Assembly: GCA_958449275.1 (NCBI GenBank)
Contig: CAUDHE010000001.1
Coordinates: 11,313-75,312 of the forward strand
Direction: 5' to 3'
Length of the DNA stretch: 64,000 nucleotides
DNA from: an uncultured Alistipes sp.
GTDB lineage: Bacteria; Bacteroidota; Bacteroidia; Bacteroidales; Rikenellaceae
The position numbers and the translations under genes were made by a program. This document shows positions 26,963-35,888 of the stretch, piece by piece; positions within the stretch are counted from its first letter, which is position 1, and each line of letters starts with the position of its first letter. The notes beneath the pieces were generated by a model. The model was not told where the DNA came from, ran no database searches, and saw only the letters and a list, made by a program, of their open reading frames with translations.

Positions 26963-27439
26963 TTAAATGCTGTCCGGTTGATTCGGTTTAAGTCTTTTAA
27001 GGTTGCATCGGTATTTATCAGCAAATCTTTCACGCGCCCTCTCAAAGGGTGTATTACCGTTATTGGCAGGAAATCTGGTCGCAACGATCCTTGCATATTT
27101 TCTGGTCAGCGAGGGGTGCTTGAACACGGTATGTCGTATGGTAGCTTCGAGCTGGTCGATGGCGTGTTCCACATCGGAATGTTTCAGTTCGACAAAATGA
27201 CCGATCCACATCTTCGTATCAGCTGGATTTTTGGATAAGACCAGTTTATCGCATTTATCGCCATCACAGATAATGCATCCATCTACTTGAAATACGACCG
27301 TTTCGCGTTCAGGATTCACAGTTGCCGTGTAACGTACGCCTTTTTCAGACGTAGATATGCTCTTACGTACTTTCAGTTCCTGTTCCGGTGCGTGGACGGC
27401 AAGCAACTCGGTACAAATATCATTATTCTGCTTGACCAT
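26963..27439 (-). CDS. Putative PD-(D/E)xK-type nuclease, partner of the adjacent ATPase
   Basis: A 158-residue protein. D64, E84-x-K86 (in FVELKHSD) and Q96 (AIDQLEAT) are spaced as in PD-(D/E)xK nuclease cores; a Cys group (CIICDGDKC) precedes them. It overlaps the ATPase gene by 17 nt, so the two are translationally coupled. The nuclease call is by motif only, and the family was not recognised. An ATPase plus nuclease pair of this type is a common anti-phage design. Confidence 0.5.
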   Translation of the reverse strand: MVKQNNDICTELLAVHAPEQELKVRKSISTSEKGVRYTATVNPERETVVFQVDGCIICDGDKCDKLVLSKNPADTKMWIGHFVELKHSDVEHAIDQLEATIRHTVFKHPSLTRKYARIVATRFPANNGNTPFERARERFADKYRCNLKRLKPNQPDSI

Positions 27440-28649
27440 AAATCACGTCGTTCAACAGGGATAATTTGTCTTCTACGATATCCGAGGCATGGTCGAGTTC
27501 CATTCCGCCGATCATTTGCACCTCTTCGTCCAGAATATTCGACAGCGTACCTTCGTCCGTTATGTAAAACGCACGAATGTCGCTGAAAGGGATGATCGCA
27601 TTTTTAGGTACGACTTTGTATGTGGCATCAGCATCGATTTTCTCTGCCCGGGCCGCTTTCAGCAATACGTTGAAAGCCGTGATGATATAAGGGCTGTGTG
27701 TCGTGATGACAACGGAACTCGGCTTTCCGGTTTGGCGGGTAGCTGCATTTATTCTTTCCACAATGAAGTTTATCAGGGCCTGCTGCGATTCGGGAAAAAG
27801 GTTTTGTTCGGGTTCCTCGATGAACAAACGGGTATTCTGATAGGTGTAGATATTGGCAAGCTTATTCAGTAAAAAATCGGCGTCCTGTGATTCTTTTACA
27901 GGCATCTGAGAAAGTTTGCGGAACAAAGCCGCTACATCATTTTTACTTAAATCCACACCTCTGACAAATATCGGACCGGTAAAATAGTGCGTCATTGCAA
28001 CGATAGGCAATACGGACTGCACACCGCTGGAAACATAGAATGGAGAAATCTTCCTCCGCTTGTCTTTTAAATGGATCACATCTCCCTGATTAGGATCGTA
28101 ATAATAATCCATATTTCCAATGATATTCAATTCAACTGGATGTTCCTCCGTGTAATTTTCCCGAGCTTCATCCCATTCGAACAGATGGTTGAACAAAACA
28201 TCGAGTTCATAGGATTTGTAGACGCGATCCACATTCTTTAACGCCGTTGCTAAATTTCGCTCCGAAGGAATGAAACTCAATTTCGTGTTATGACGAATAT
28301 TTTCGAGGTCAGGTTGACGACCGATTTTTACATTCTTGTTACCCTGCAATTCGATTGTAACAGCTTCTCCGGAATAAGAAATCAGGCTTTGGGGTGTAAA
28401 GTAATGGTTCGGAAAACGATGGAACTGTCTTAATTCTTTTAGGAATCGGTGATAATGCGTATAGTTATATATCAGTTGTTTATCATCACCTGTCATAATC
28501 TTCTTCTCCAGCCATTGACAGAAGCACAGTATTTTCATAAAGGTACTTTTGCCCGTGCTCTGTTTGCCGATGATGACATTGAAACGGCCTAAATCTATTT
28601 GTCCGGTATCGGCCAGGGGGCCGACATTTTTGATTTCAATAGATGCCAT
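27423..28649 (-). CDS. AAA/OLD-type ATPase, likely defence sensor
   Basis: The 408-residue protein has Walker A GKQSTGKST (28-36), Walker B RLFIEEPEQNLFPES and a TTHSPYIITAF H-loop, the SMC/ABC-like pattern of OLD-family defence ATPases. No TOPRIM domain is present; the coupled small gene may supply the effector. Start at 28649 follows a good promoter by about 20 nt. Own promoter and own terminator mark the pair as a self-contained cassette. Confidence 0.75.
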   Translation of the reverse strand: MASIEIKNVGPLADTGQIDLGRFNVIIGKQSTGKSTFMKILCFCQWLEKKIMTGDDKQLIYNYTHYHRFLKELRQFHRFPNHYFTPQSLISYSGEAVTIELQGNKNVKIGRQPDLENIRHNTKLSFIPSERNLATALKNVDRVYKSYELDVLFNHLFEWDEARENYTEEHPVELNIIGNMDYYYDPNQGDVIHLKDKRRKISPFYVSSGVQSVLPIVAMTHYFTGPIFVRGVDLSKNDVAALFRKLSQMPVKESQDADFLLNKLANIYTYQNTRLFIEEPEQNLFPESQQALINFIVERINAATRQTGKPSSVVITTHSPYIITAFNVLLKAARAEKIDADATYKVVPKNAIIPFSDIRAFYITDEGTLSNILDEEVQMIGGMELDHASDIVEDKLSLLNDVIYGQAE

Positions 28650-28668
28650 ATTGCGTTTTGTTTGTGAA

Positions 28669-28698
28669 CAAAAATACAAAATATATGATTGTCAACAA
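28669..28698 (-). promoter_or_regulatory. Promoter of the ATPase/nuclease pair
   Basis: On the minus strand TTG (28698-28696), 19 nt, TATTTTTG (28676-28669) matches the Bacteroidetes form and sits 19 nt ahead of the ATPase start. Confidence 0.65.
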
Positions 28699-28744
28699 AT
28701 TTATTGCCACATATCTTATCTTGTGGAGAATGTGTACCCTCCTA

Positions 28745-29233
28745 TTACAGCGGGCATTTTATAAAGCGCATATGACACTTCTCGTAAGAAGGGATTTCTC
28801 CATCGTTGAACAGAGCGGCAAATTCATCGGGCGCATATTGGGCAATCAGCGATGTATCGTCGGCATGTTTTTCGAAGGCCGCGATTATGTCGTCATCGGA
28901 CGCATTGCGCGGCAGTAAGGCTTCGCTCCATACAAATACGCTTCTTTCGGGAACCGTCTTCGCTGCCGCATATAAATCATATACTCTTTCGAGGTCTTCG
29001 ATGCAAAATGCCTGCAGGTCCCGTTGTTCTGTTTCGCCCGACAACGAGGTCATGATCTTGCATTTATGCTGCATGATATCGCAAAGGATAACCGGCGAAC
29101 ATACCGCAGAATGTTCCGGTAACAAGTGCACTACCTGTGGCAATACGATATTCCAATCCCGTATTGCAGCGAGTCTTCTTAGCAGACTTGCCTTGTAGCT
29201 GTTTAGTGTCGTAAACATATTCGTCTTCGTCAT
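28745..29233 (-). CDS. Hypothetical protein
   Basis: A 162-residue soluble protein (MTKTNMFTTLNSYKASLLRR). It lies upstream of the defence pair on the same strand but is separated by that pair's own promoter. No family recognised. Confidence 0.6.
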   Translation of the reverse strand: MTKTNMFTTLNSYKASLLRRLAAIRDWNIVLPQVVHLLPEHSAVCSPVILCDIMQHKCKIMTSLSGETEQRDLQAFCIEDLERVYDLYAAAKTVPERSVFVWSEALLPRNASDDDIIAAFEKHADDTSLIAQYAPDEFAALFNDGEIPSYEKCHMRFIKCPL

Positions 29234-29300
29234 TTAATGTGATTCGCTTTACCGAGTATCTTTAACCCCGGCATTTATTCATGTGTTAGGTATTGACAGA

Positions 29301-29327
29301 GCAGGCTCCCTTTAACCGGGAGCCTGC
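29301..29327 (-). terminator. Terminator hairpin
   Basis: GCAGGCTCCC and GGGAGCCTGC pair around a 7-nt loop just past the stop of the gene at 29333. No long T-run is seen on the minus strand. Confidence 0.55.
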
Positions 29328-29332
29328 TGGCT

Positions 29333-29986
29333 TTACGATTGTTCGGTAGCTTCTTTCAGGCCGTTCAATATGCCGTTGAGCCATGCGGGATGTTCGAACG
29401 CGAAATCGCTGTCCTCCCACAACGAAATAGATGCTCCGTCCTCATCCGAGAGCTGCAACGATAGTTCACCGTTGTCGAGGCAGACCGCCTCTACCGGACT
29501 TTCATGAGTGTACCCGTGGTTGTTCCACCAAACCACTTGTACTTCTTCGGTCGCAGAAGTTAACTCGATTCGGGAGAGTCCGGATTGCAGAAAGATGTTT
29601 TTGATAGCGGTGAGTATTCTGTTTCGCAGACTCCGTATATCGGTTTCGAAATCGCAGTTTTCGGGAATGGCATGTTCCTTACCGTTAAGGTAGTTGTTTT
29701 CCGCCGGCGGTTTTCTGTTATCGACAACAGGCATGTCGGTGTCCTCATCGAAAATCATGATGGTCGGACTGGCTCCCGGCAGGGGCTCGATCTTTTGCGA
29801 GGTTTCATATATGGATTCGAACGTTCCGAACTCTATATATTCCTCGTCCTGATGATTATCGACATCGCTGTCTTTAAACGCCTTGACGATTGCGACAGCC
29901 TCCTCGCAAGAGTTTGCCGTCACATCGAAATGACTGCGTTCCCATGTTTCTACTTTGGTATCCTGATAAAATGAATAGCGTGGCAT
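29333..29986 (-). CDS. Hypothetical acidic protein
   Basis: A 217-residue, strongly acidic protein (MPRYSFYQDTKVETWERSHF). Acidic small proteins are common among the early-entry genes of conjugative elements, where some mimic DNA to block restriction; that role is only a possibility here. It starts 10 nt after the next upstream gene ends. Confidence 0.6.
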   Translation of the reverse strand: MPRYSFYQDTKVETWERSHFDVTANSCEEAVAIVKAFKDSDVDNHQDEEYIEFGTFESIYETSQKIEPLPGASPTIMIFDEDTDMPVVDNRKPPAENNYLNGKEHAIPENCDFETDIRSLRNRILTAIKNIFLQSGLSRIELTSATEEVQVVWWNNHGYTHESPVEAVCLDNGELSLQLSDEDGASISLWEDSDFAFEHPAWLNGILNGLKEATEQS

Positions 29987-29995
29987 AGGTGTCTA

Positions 29996-30247
29996 TTATG
30001 ATATTTCATGTCTTAGTTGTTCGTATTCCGGGTCGAACTCCTGATATTCTATCAGGTAGTTGGTCGTCCGGCCCTGTGTCTGTTTGCAGCGGATCAAACA
30101 CTCCAGCTCTTTTTCGGACAAATTCTCGGTCCGGGCCAGCTCTTTCAGGAACTTGCCGAGCGAAGCCGCTTGGGTAAATACCGCGACCAGTCGCAGCGAG
30201 GCTGTCGATAACCATGCATCGCCCTTATACAGAATAAAGCCTTTCAT
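29996..30247 (-). CDS. Hypothetical protein
   Basis: An 83-residue protein (MKGFILYKGDAWLSTASLRL) of unknown family, in the run of minus-strand genes left of hairpin C, 17 nt after its upstream neighbour. Confidence 0.6.
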   Translation of the reverse strand: MKGFILYKGDAWLSTASLRLVAVFTQAASLGKFLKELARTENLSEKELECLIRCKQTQGRTTNYLIEYQEFDPEYEQLRHEIS

Positions 30248-30264
30248 TGTTCTGTATTTGTCGG

Positions 30265-30750
30265 TTAAAAATGATAGTCGATAACACCGCCGATGTAAAG
30301 CAGCGTGCCGGGTTCATATTCATATACCTGCCGCAGGAACTCGTAGGATTGTTCGGCGTAGGCTTGCACTCCCTCTTCGTCCATGTAGAACCAGTAGGCG
30401 GTATCGAGCGGGTTTTTCAGGAACTTTTCGAGTCGATAGACCGGGCCGATCCACTCTTGTACGCTGTCGGGGGTAATGATTTCCGCCCTGCACCGGATGT
30501 CGTTGACGAAAGCCTCTCTCCATTGTTCAGCCCCGCCATTGTAGCGTATGATATCTTCGGAAATAAGTTCGAACATACCTTCGGGCAGAACACTGTTTAC
30601 CAAGTTCTCGATATGGAACTTGCGTTGCTTGTCGTCAATCTCTGCACAATAGTCGAAGAAACTATCGCCGCCTTGCATGAGCGTGGTCTCGTTCAGGCAG
30701 CAGTCTTCGGCTACCCGTGTTTTGGTAATTTGAAAAATCTTGCCGTGCAT
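30265..30750 (-). CDS. Hypothetical protein, first gene left of hairpin C
   Basis: A 161-residue acidic protein (MHGKIFQITKTRVAEDCCLN). A start nine codons further upstream is also possible. It is the first full gene that a leftward promoter formed by hairpin C would transcribe. No family recognised. Confidence 0.6.
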   Translation of the reverse strand: MHGKIFQITKTRVAEDCCLNETTLMQGGDSFFDYCAEIDDKQRKFHIENLVNSVLPEGMFELISEDIIRYNGGAEQWREAFVNDIRCRAEIITPDSVQEWIGPVYRLEKFLKNPLDTAYWFYMDEEGVQAYAEQSYEFLRQVYEYEPGTLLYIGGVIDYHF

Positions 30751-30912
30751 AATCTTGAATTTTAAAATGTAGCTCAACCGATGCGGTACTCCGTGAACGA
30801 TACGGACATGTTATTGACATCGGCCTTGCGGAAATCGTCTGCTTCTATCAGTGATAAGTGTTCTATTGTTTTGCGTGTTTATACTGTTCCCTTTACACAC
30901 CGGTCATGGATG

Positions 30913-31072
30913 TGTTGCAGGGCTTAACCGACTAAGAACGAGGGCACGCCAGGCCCCCGGTGCAAAATATTACGGCACAAATCGCCCGACGCATGGAGGG
31001 TACGATTCGTGCCGTAATATTTTGAGAGGAAAAGGCCGCGTGCCTATCTTTGGTCGGTTAAGCCCTGCAACA
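30913..31072. promoter_or_regulatory. Long hairpin C with embedded promoter (candidate single-stranded-DNA promoter)
   Basis: The outer arms match for 20 bp without error (TGTTGCAGGGCTTAACCGAC and its complement), and the inner arms share CAAAATATTACGGCAC, with partial pairing between. The right arm has TTG (31022-31024), 20 nt, TATCTTTG (31045-31052) in an unpaired bubble between GGCACGC/GCGTGCC and the outer stem. Its right arm overlaps the last codons of the gene at 31044. Folded plus-strand DNA would transcribe left to the gene at 30750. Confidence 0.6.
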
Positions 31073-31454
31073 TATCCGGACCAGTGTTCATCGCTCCCGT
31101 CGTTTGTTTTTCCGGTTGCGGATTGCGGACGTATCGGGGAATGTCACGCAGAGGAGTCATGGCCCGCTTGCGGTGTAACCGAGCCGCCAGCATCGCTATA
31201 TCATAGGCACTGTACAATCGTCCGCCGCCGATTCCGAGAAACCGGAGCTGACAGCGTTTGCGGGCATCGTCCACCTGACGGCCGGAGAGCTGCAGCACGC
31301 CGCTTATCTCCGCCATCGTAAGCGAAGTATCTAAATTGTGTTTCAGACAGATGTGTGAAAGCAGAACAAGCGCATAGGTTTGCTGGAAACGAGTCTGCAG
31401 CATTTCACGCAAAGTTTCTTCCTCAATAAGCATGTACTTCTTTTCTTTTGCCAT
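31044..31454 (-). CDS. Small DNA-binding-type protein
   Basis: A 136-residue protein whose middle (LTMAEISGVLQLSGRQVDDA) looks like a helix-turn-helix. It lies 4 nt downstream of another HTH gene, forming a pair. The last codons lie inside hairpin C. Confidence 0.55.
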   Translation of the reverse strand: MAKEKKYMLIEEETLREMLQTRFQQTYALVLLSHICLKHNLDTSLTMAEISGVLQLSGRQVDDARKRCQLRFLGIGGGRLYSAYDIAMLAARLHRKRAMTPLRDIPRYVRNPQPEKQTTGAMNTGPDMLQGLTDQR

Positions 31455-31458
31455 AGCT

Positions 31459-31782
31459 TCAATGATTTTTGTAATTGGATTTGGTTTTCAGATAAGCTGA
31501 AATCTCAGATGACAGATAGTATCTGCGGCGACCGTTCTTGAATCCCTGCAGGTCGCCTGACTGCTGAAGCCGTCTGAGCTGTCTGATGCTGATGTGGAGT
31601 ATCTGACATACATCTAAGTAGTCCAGAACAGTATCGTCGGCCTCTTTAACGTGCTTGTCCGGGGATTTTACTTCCGGATACAACGCCTGAATTTCGGCAA
31701 GGAGCGCCGATAGTTGCTCCAGTATGCGGTCGCACTTTTGTTCGAGGGCCGCCAGTCGCTGTTCCATTTCCGTCATTTTCAA
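31459..31782 (-). CDS. HTH_17 (MerR-like) protein
   Basis: A 107-residue protein with an N-terminal coiled coil (RLAALEQKCDRILEQLSALL) and a C-terminal helix-turn-helix (LDVCQILHISIRQLRRLQQS, then FKNGRRRYYL). Proteins of this type regulate excision in Bacteroidetes elements. The N-terminal part is short of basic residues; DNA binding is in the C-terminal half. Confidence 0.7.
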   Translation of the reverse strand: MKMTEMEQRLAALEQKCDRILEQLSALLAEIQALYPEVKSPDKHVKEADDTVLDYLDVCQILHISIRQLRRLQQSGDLQGFKNGRRRYYLSSEISAYLKTKSNYKNH

Positions 31783-31943
31783 TTGCAGTTTTGTTGCTGC
31801 GAAAATGCGTTGTTGCCGGCAAAGGATTTTTTAAGCTATTGATGGCTTAAAGATGTTTTTCAGATTTTTTTTTGTTAAATTTAAAATGCCGTCCTGCGAA
31901 TACGGCAGATGGCGGCATAATGTCAAACTAAACTCAGTGTGTT

Positions 31944-32552
31944 ATGGTACAAGCGAACAAGGTGACCTGCTGGAACAGGGCAGGATTTGTACAGAAGTTT
32001 CAGGCCAAATGGAGCGTCGATGGAAAAGAGTATGCAACGGGATGGACCGATTATTATGCCAATCCGGAATCCCGGTCTTTCGATTTGGATGAATACTCGA
32101 TTCCGGATGGAGCGAACGTTTCGGTCGAAGTGGCAGCATATATGGGTGCCACGAAAACATCCGATGCATTCTCATACAAACGGGGATGTGGCAAAACGGC
32201 TAACTATTCGGTGACGGGAGCTACGCTAACCTTCGATATCAAACTCGCTTCCGATGAAGCTGTAAGCTCTATCAAGTGCATCAATCACGGAGGATTCAAA
32301 ATGAAATTCTGTGTCACGTGGGGCGACAAAAAGAGCGGTTATTCCGAATATTTCTTTAACCCCAGTTCGAGAACCATAGACCTCGATGCGCTGGATATCC
32401 CGAATGGCGGTGAAGTACGGATTTTCGTCAATGTTCTCTGGGGAGGCAGCGAAACTTCGAAAGAGTATGTCATATACAATAAAGGATGCGGAAAAACCGC
32501 AACGTTCGAGGTCTTGGGAACGACCTTGAACTTTACGATCAACAGGATATGA
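31944..32552 (+). CDS. Two-repeat protein of unknown family
   Basis: The 202-residue protein consists of two related units of about 95 residues. Both carry GF-x2-KF, a Tyr-rich stretch before NP-x-SR-x2-DLD, IP-x-G and GCGKTA. It has no signal peptide. It is on the opposite strand to its neighbours and has its own terminator, like an independently acquired cargo gene. The predicted fold is all-beta. I do not recognise it; a lectin-like or secreted effector role would be a guess. Confidence 0.65.
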   Translation: MVQANKVTCWNRAGFVQKFQAKWSVDGKEYATGWTDYYANPESRSFDLDEYSIPDGANVSVEVAAYMGATKTSDAFSYKRGCGKTANYSVTGATLTFDIKLASDEAVSSIKCINHGGFKMKFCVTWGDKKSGYSEYFFNPSSRTIDLDALDIPNGGEVRIFVNVLWGGSETSKEYVIYNKGCGKTATFEVLGTTLNFTINRI

Positions 32553-32597
32553 ACATAAATCTGAACCAGTCGCATAAAAGTCAGATGGATGCATTAA

Positions 32598-32640
32598 TAA
32601 GTGGCATGAGGTCAGTCTTGTACCGACCTCATGCCACTTA
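32598..32640. terminator. Bidirectional terminator
   Basis: TAAGTGGCATGAGGTC (32598-32613) pairs perfectly with 32625-32640, with A/T-rich flanks, between the convergent genes at 31944 and 32846. Bases 32641-32845 hold no gene that I can support. Confidence 0.8.
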
Positions 32641-32845
32641 AATAATACCTGTTTACGTCAACCAGATGCCATTCTGTTTTTGAGGAGTAAAAGAAAGTTT
32701 CCGGGAATGATTTTTCGCAAAAACTCCTGTTTCGCACCCTCTTGTATCGGCTATAAAATGTATTCCCGAAGCCGATTTTCCGGTTTTCACAGGCTTCCCG
32801 ACACGAAACGAATCCTCGTCGGGTTTCCTTACGTTTACGGAGCCT

Positions 32846-33202
32846 TTAACGCCGTGTGCCTTTATATAAAGCGCGTTCGGCTTCTTTGCGAAGTTCTTCG
32901 TTGGTTTTGACTTTGCCCGAGGCAATCCATTCGAGCAGCTCGTCTTCGAAGAAATAGACGGTGCGACCCTGTTTATAGTTGGGAATTTCGCCGCGACACG
33001 CCAGGGCATATACCGTCTGTTTGGCCTTGCCGAGAAGCCGGCAGGCATCGTCGATCAGAATCGGCCGACGCCCCGGAGCAGGCGGCTGCACGGAAGCGAG
33101 CATTACACGGATTTCCTGCAATTCATCGATAATTCATGTGATGGCGGCAGGCAACGTGTCATAGGTAACTCTCAGGCTTTTCATCTCTTCATTGCTTTCC
33201 AT
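32846..33202 (-). CDS. Excisionase-like HTH protein with an in-frame TGA
   Basis: From ATG 33202 the frame reads MESNEEMKSLRVTYDTLPAA then IT, TGA (33136-33134), and IIDELQEIRVML, followed by an HTH_17 domain (ILIDDACRLLGKAKQTVYAL). The pattern LPxAI-x4-I-x2-L-x2-I is the usual N-terminal helix of Bacteroidetes excisionase-like proteins, so the TGA sits inside a conserved segment. An internal start at 33121 or 33100 would give only the DNA-binding part. It lies 39 nt past the integrase stop. Confidence 0.7.
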
Positions 33203-33241
33203 AGATTTATACTTTTAATACATTAATATATAAGGTACGGA

Positions 33242-34372
33242 TTATTCGTCGAACATCTCCGGGTCGATATAGATACTGATACGTCCGACGGTTTCGAGCT
33301 TCGTTTCCTCAAGCAGATCCAGATAAATTTCCGTCGAGCGAATACTCTTGTGCAGCATCATTTTGCTGAGGGTGTAAATATTCGTGCCGCTGGCTAATTG
33401 CAGAACGGCGTAGGTGTGGCGAAAACAGTGGAACGTGATGCGTTTGGTAATGCCCGCATCCTCAAGCCATCGTTTGAGCGGACGGTCGGTCATCGAGCGT
33501 GTAAAACCCTTGAATACCGTACCTGTACTGCGCGGTCCGCAGAGCTGTAACGCCGTATCGCTCAAAGGAAGCAATCCCTCTTCGTCGGTTTTGACTGTGC
33601 GTATGCGCATGTTATAACCGTTGCCTTCCAGGTTGGGTACGATATCCTCCCATTTCAAAGCCAACACGTCACTCAGTCGCAGGCCCGTTTCACAGGAGAA
33701 AAGGCTTGCCCGTTTCAAGACGTGGATCTCGCAGGGCGTTTGCGAGAGCGTTCGCAGTTCGGACGGCGTTAGAAATTCCCGACGTGTAGGTTTGCGTGCA
33801 ATATATTCCATTTGTATTGCCAGATCTTCTTCAATCATATGATCCCGGTAGGCATTATGCAGCAGACTAAGGAATTTCAGATAGTAATTGACAATCGAGC
33901 TGTGTGCCAGCGGGCGTGTAGGGTCCCGGAATTGGTGCGCCGAGAGCAGGTAGCTTCTGAATTTCCGGCAGAGTTCGATATCGACCTCCGCACAGATACA
34001 GGAGTTTTTGACGAAAAACCGGAAATGGTTGTAGCAGCCTTTCCACAGGCTGCTGTTGTGTTCGCCTACTATCTGCCTGAAGTATTCCAGAAAATCCCGG
34101 TTGCCGCGTGCGGTATCGAGAAAGCCGTATTGTTTGTTTATGATGGCCGGCAAGCGTGTGGAAGCGATCAAACGCGCTTTGCGGTACATTTCGTCATTAT
34201 GCGACTTTTCGTGTTGCGAACGCGGGCGGGCATAGACGTAGATACCCAGCGTTTCGGTACGGGTCTTCTTCATCGTATCGGGGATTCTGATCGCCGGGTA
34301 ATAGTCGAGGTATAATGAACGTCGTCCGTGTGAAATCGGACGGCTGCGAAGGGTGACTTTAGGACATTTCAT
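33242..34372 (-). CDS. int: Tyrosine integrase
   Basis: The 376-residue protein has an N-terminal SAM-like core-binding domain and all catalytic residues: Arg in CETGLRLSD, Lys in KTDEE, HCFRH and the nucleophile Tyr in SIRSTEIYLD. It is intact and should integrate and excise the element. It is flanked by the excisionase-like gene and the Zn/HTH gene at 34451. Confidence 0.9.
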   Translation of the reverse strand: MKCPKVTLRSRPISHGRRSLYLDYYPAIRIPDTMKKTRTETLGIYVYARPRSQHEKSHNDEMYRKARLIASTRLPAIINKQYGFLDTARGNRDFLEYFRQIVGEHNSSLWKGCYNHFRFFVKNSCICAEVDIELCRKFRSYLLSAHQFRDPTRPLAHSSIVNYYLKFLSLLHNAYRDHMIEEDLAIQMEYIARKPTRREFLTPSELRTLSQTPCEIHVLKRASLFSCETGLRLSDVLALKWEDIVPNLEGNGYNMRIRTVKTDEEGLLPLSDTALQLCGPRSTGTVFKGFTRSMTDRPLKRWLEDAGITKRITFHCFRHTYAVLQLASGTNIYTLSKMMLHKSIRSTEIYLDLLEETKLETVGRISIYIDPEMFDE

Positions 34373-34450
34373 AATGATGCGATTTGAGGATGCAAGTTAT
34401 AAATGCACAGTGAGATAAACAAAAATTAGTGTTTTTCAAATAATTGTAAA

Positions 34451-35332
34451 TCAATGCTTTTTACCCTGCGTAGCTTGTCGGAAAGCCGCTTCGGAAAAAA
34501 TAACCTTGCGACGGCCGTCGATAACCGTCTTTTGCGTGTCGATACCGTAATGTGCAAGGCGATACGTCACCGTACTGGGAGGGACACTGTATTTCTTGGC
34601 CGCATCATCTATGGTGATATAACCTGCCGGAACGATTTGAGTCTGTTTTTCCTGAATGACAGCCTCTATCTGAGGAATGGAGTACAACGAGTAACGGCCG
34701 TCTTTGATGCGCGAAATCCGATGGCACTGTACGAATCGGTACAAATAGGCCGTATCCCAGTTATAACGTGCGCATAGCTCTTGGGCCGCAGCCCATTTAG
34801 CGGCTGTGGGTGGAGCAGGAACGGCGGCTTTGGAAGAGGTTTCGGCAGGTTGTTCGGGATGTTTCTTCCGCGTTGAACGACGCGGTTTCTGCTGTATGGC
34901 CGGAGCCGTGCGCGTGGAGATAGTGGCACAGGCCTCGCTCCAACTGACATACGAAAGACGTCCGGTAACGTGGTAGATGGTGATAATGCCTTTAGCCGCG
35001 AGATTGTAGATCGTTTGACGGCATATACCCAGCCGCCGGGCTGTTTCCCGCACGGAAATCATATCCGAATCTACAGGAGGAATCGCAGGCTCTTCCGCTC
35101 GTTCCCGTTTGTTGCGTTTGTCGAGGATTTGGGGTTTGTTGCGCTGATAGTAGTCGTGCTGGTAGCATTTACGACTGCAATATTCGCTGGTGGAAGTGGC
35201 GGCAGAGAATTTCTGACCGCAGGAACGGCAAACGCGGGTAGTGTGTAATTGCCGACTGTTGGGGTGAGGGCCCGGAAAATTTTTCCTTGCTGCTTTTCCG
35301 GTACCGGGAGCGATGGATTTAGTCCGCTTCAT
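34451..35332 (-). CDS. Zinc-finger plus multi-HTH regulator
   Basis: The 293-residue protein has a C-x2-C-x13-C-x3-C zinc knuckle near residue 35 (CRSCGQKF, then YCSRKC) and three MerR-like helix-turn-helix segments (ISVRETARRLGICRQTIYNL; WAAAQELCARYNWDTAYLYR; ITIDDAAKKYSVPPSTVTYR). It is likely a regulator of integration or excision. The phased TGGACT repeats lie just upstream and are a candidate binding site. Confidence 0.7.
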   Translation of the reverse strand: MKRTKSIAPGTGKAARKNFPGPHPNSRQLHTTRVCRSCGQKFSAATSTSEYCSRKCYQHDYYQRNKPQILDKRNKRERAEEPAIPPVDSDMISVRETARRLGICRQTIYNLAAKGIITIYHVTGRLSYVSWSEACATISTRTAPAIQQKPRRSTRKKHPEQPAETSSKAAVPAPPTAAKWAAAQELCARYNWDTAYLYRFVQCHRISRIKDGRYSLYSIPQIEAVIQEKQTQIVPAGYITIDDAAKKYSVPPSTVTYRLAHYGIDTQKTVIDGRRKVIFSEAAFRQATQGKKH

Positions 35333-35400
35333 AGACCTGATGATAAATTAATGTTTCGTTCTGCTGAAAACTATTGTTCAGCAGGCCGATTGGTCTATGG

Positions 35401-35535
35401 TGGACTGATATGTACTTATATGGACTGACGTTTACTGAAATTTACCTGTTGATGGGAATTATCCGACGAGGCGTTGTTGATTTTTCAAGTGTCGAGAACA
35501 GTCGATTTAAGTCCATATCAATCTACCTTAGTCCA
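35401..35535. repeat. Four TGGACT repeats, 20-bp phased, in inverted pairs
   Basis: TGGACTGA starts at 35401 and 35421; the complement AGTCCA starts at 35510 and 35530. Each pair is spaced exactly 20 bp and the pairs face each other. Extra partial copies occur near 35570. Candidates are integrase arm sites, an operator of the gene at 34451, or iterons. The remainder of 35336-35888 is AT-rich; an open frame without ATG leads into the helicase gene. Confidence 0.65.
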
Positions 35536-35888
35536 ATCTACATTATCGTCAACAGGACTTTATTCTGGCTGGACATTTTTCAAGGTTTTCTTCGCAAATG
35601 TGTAGCAAATTTTGCCATTTCGGGTTTTCAGGAAAACGGTAGGCAAGATTTGTTATTTTGCTAAATCCCTGTTACAGAGGAATCTGTTTCTCTCTCAAGC
35701 AAAGACCATATTTTAATTTTTGACTGCGATTTTTCTACATCAAATTACATAACGTTATAGTAAAACAACAATATAGCACCAAAAAATGTGAGAAATTATC
35801 TAATCTTTTCCTTAGTTGCAGCTGCATTCCATTTGATCAAATCCCCTACAACACTTCTTTAGTCAACCATAATCCCAGACTCTCAGAC

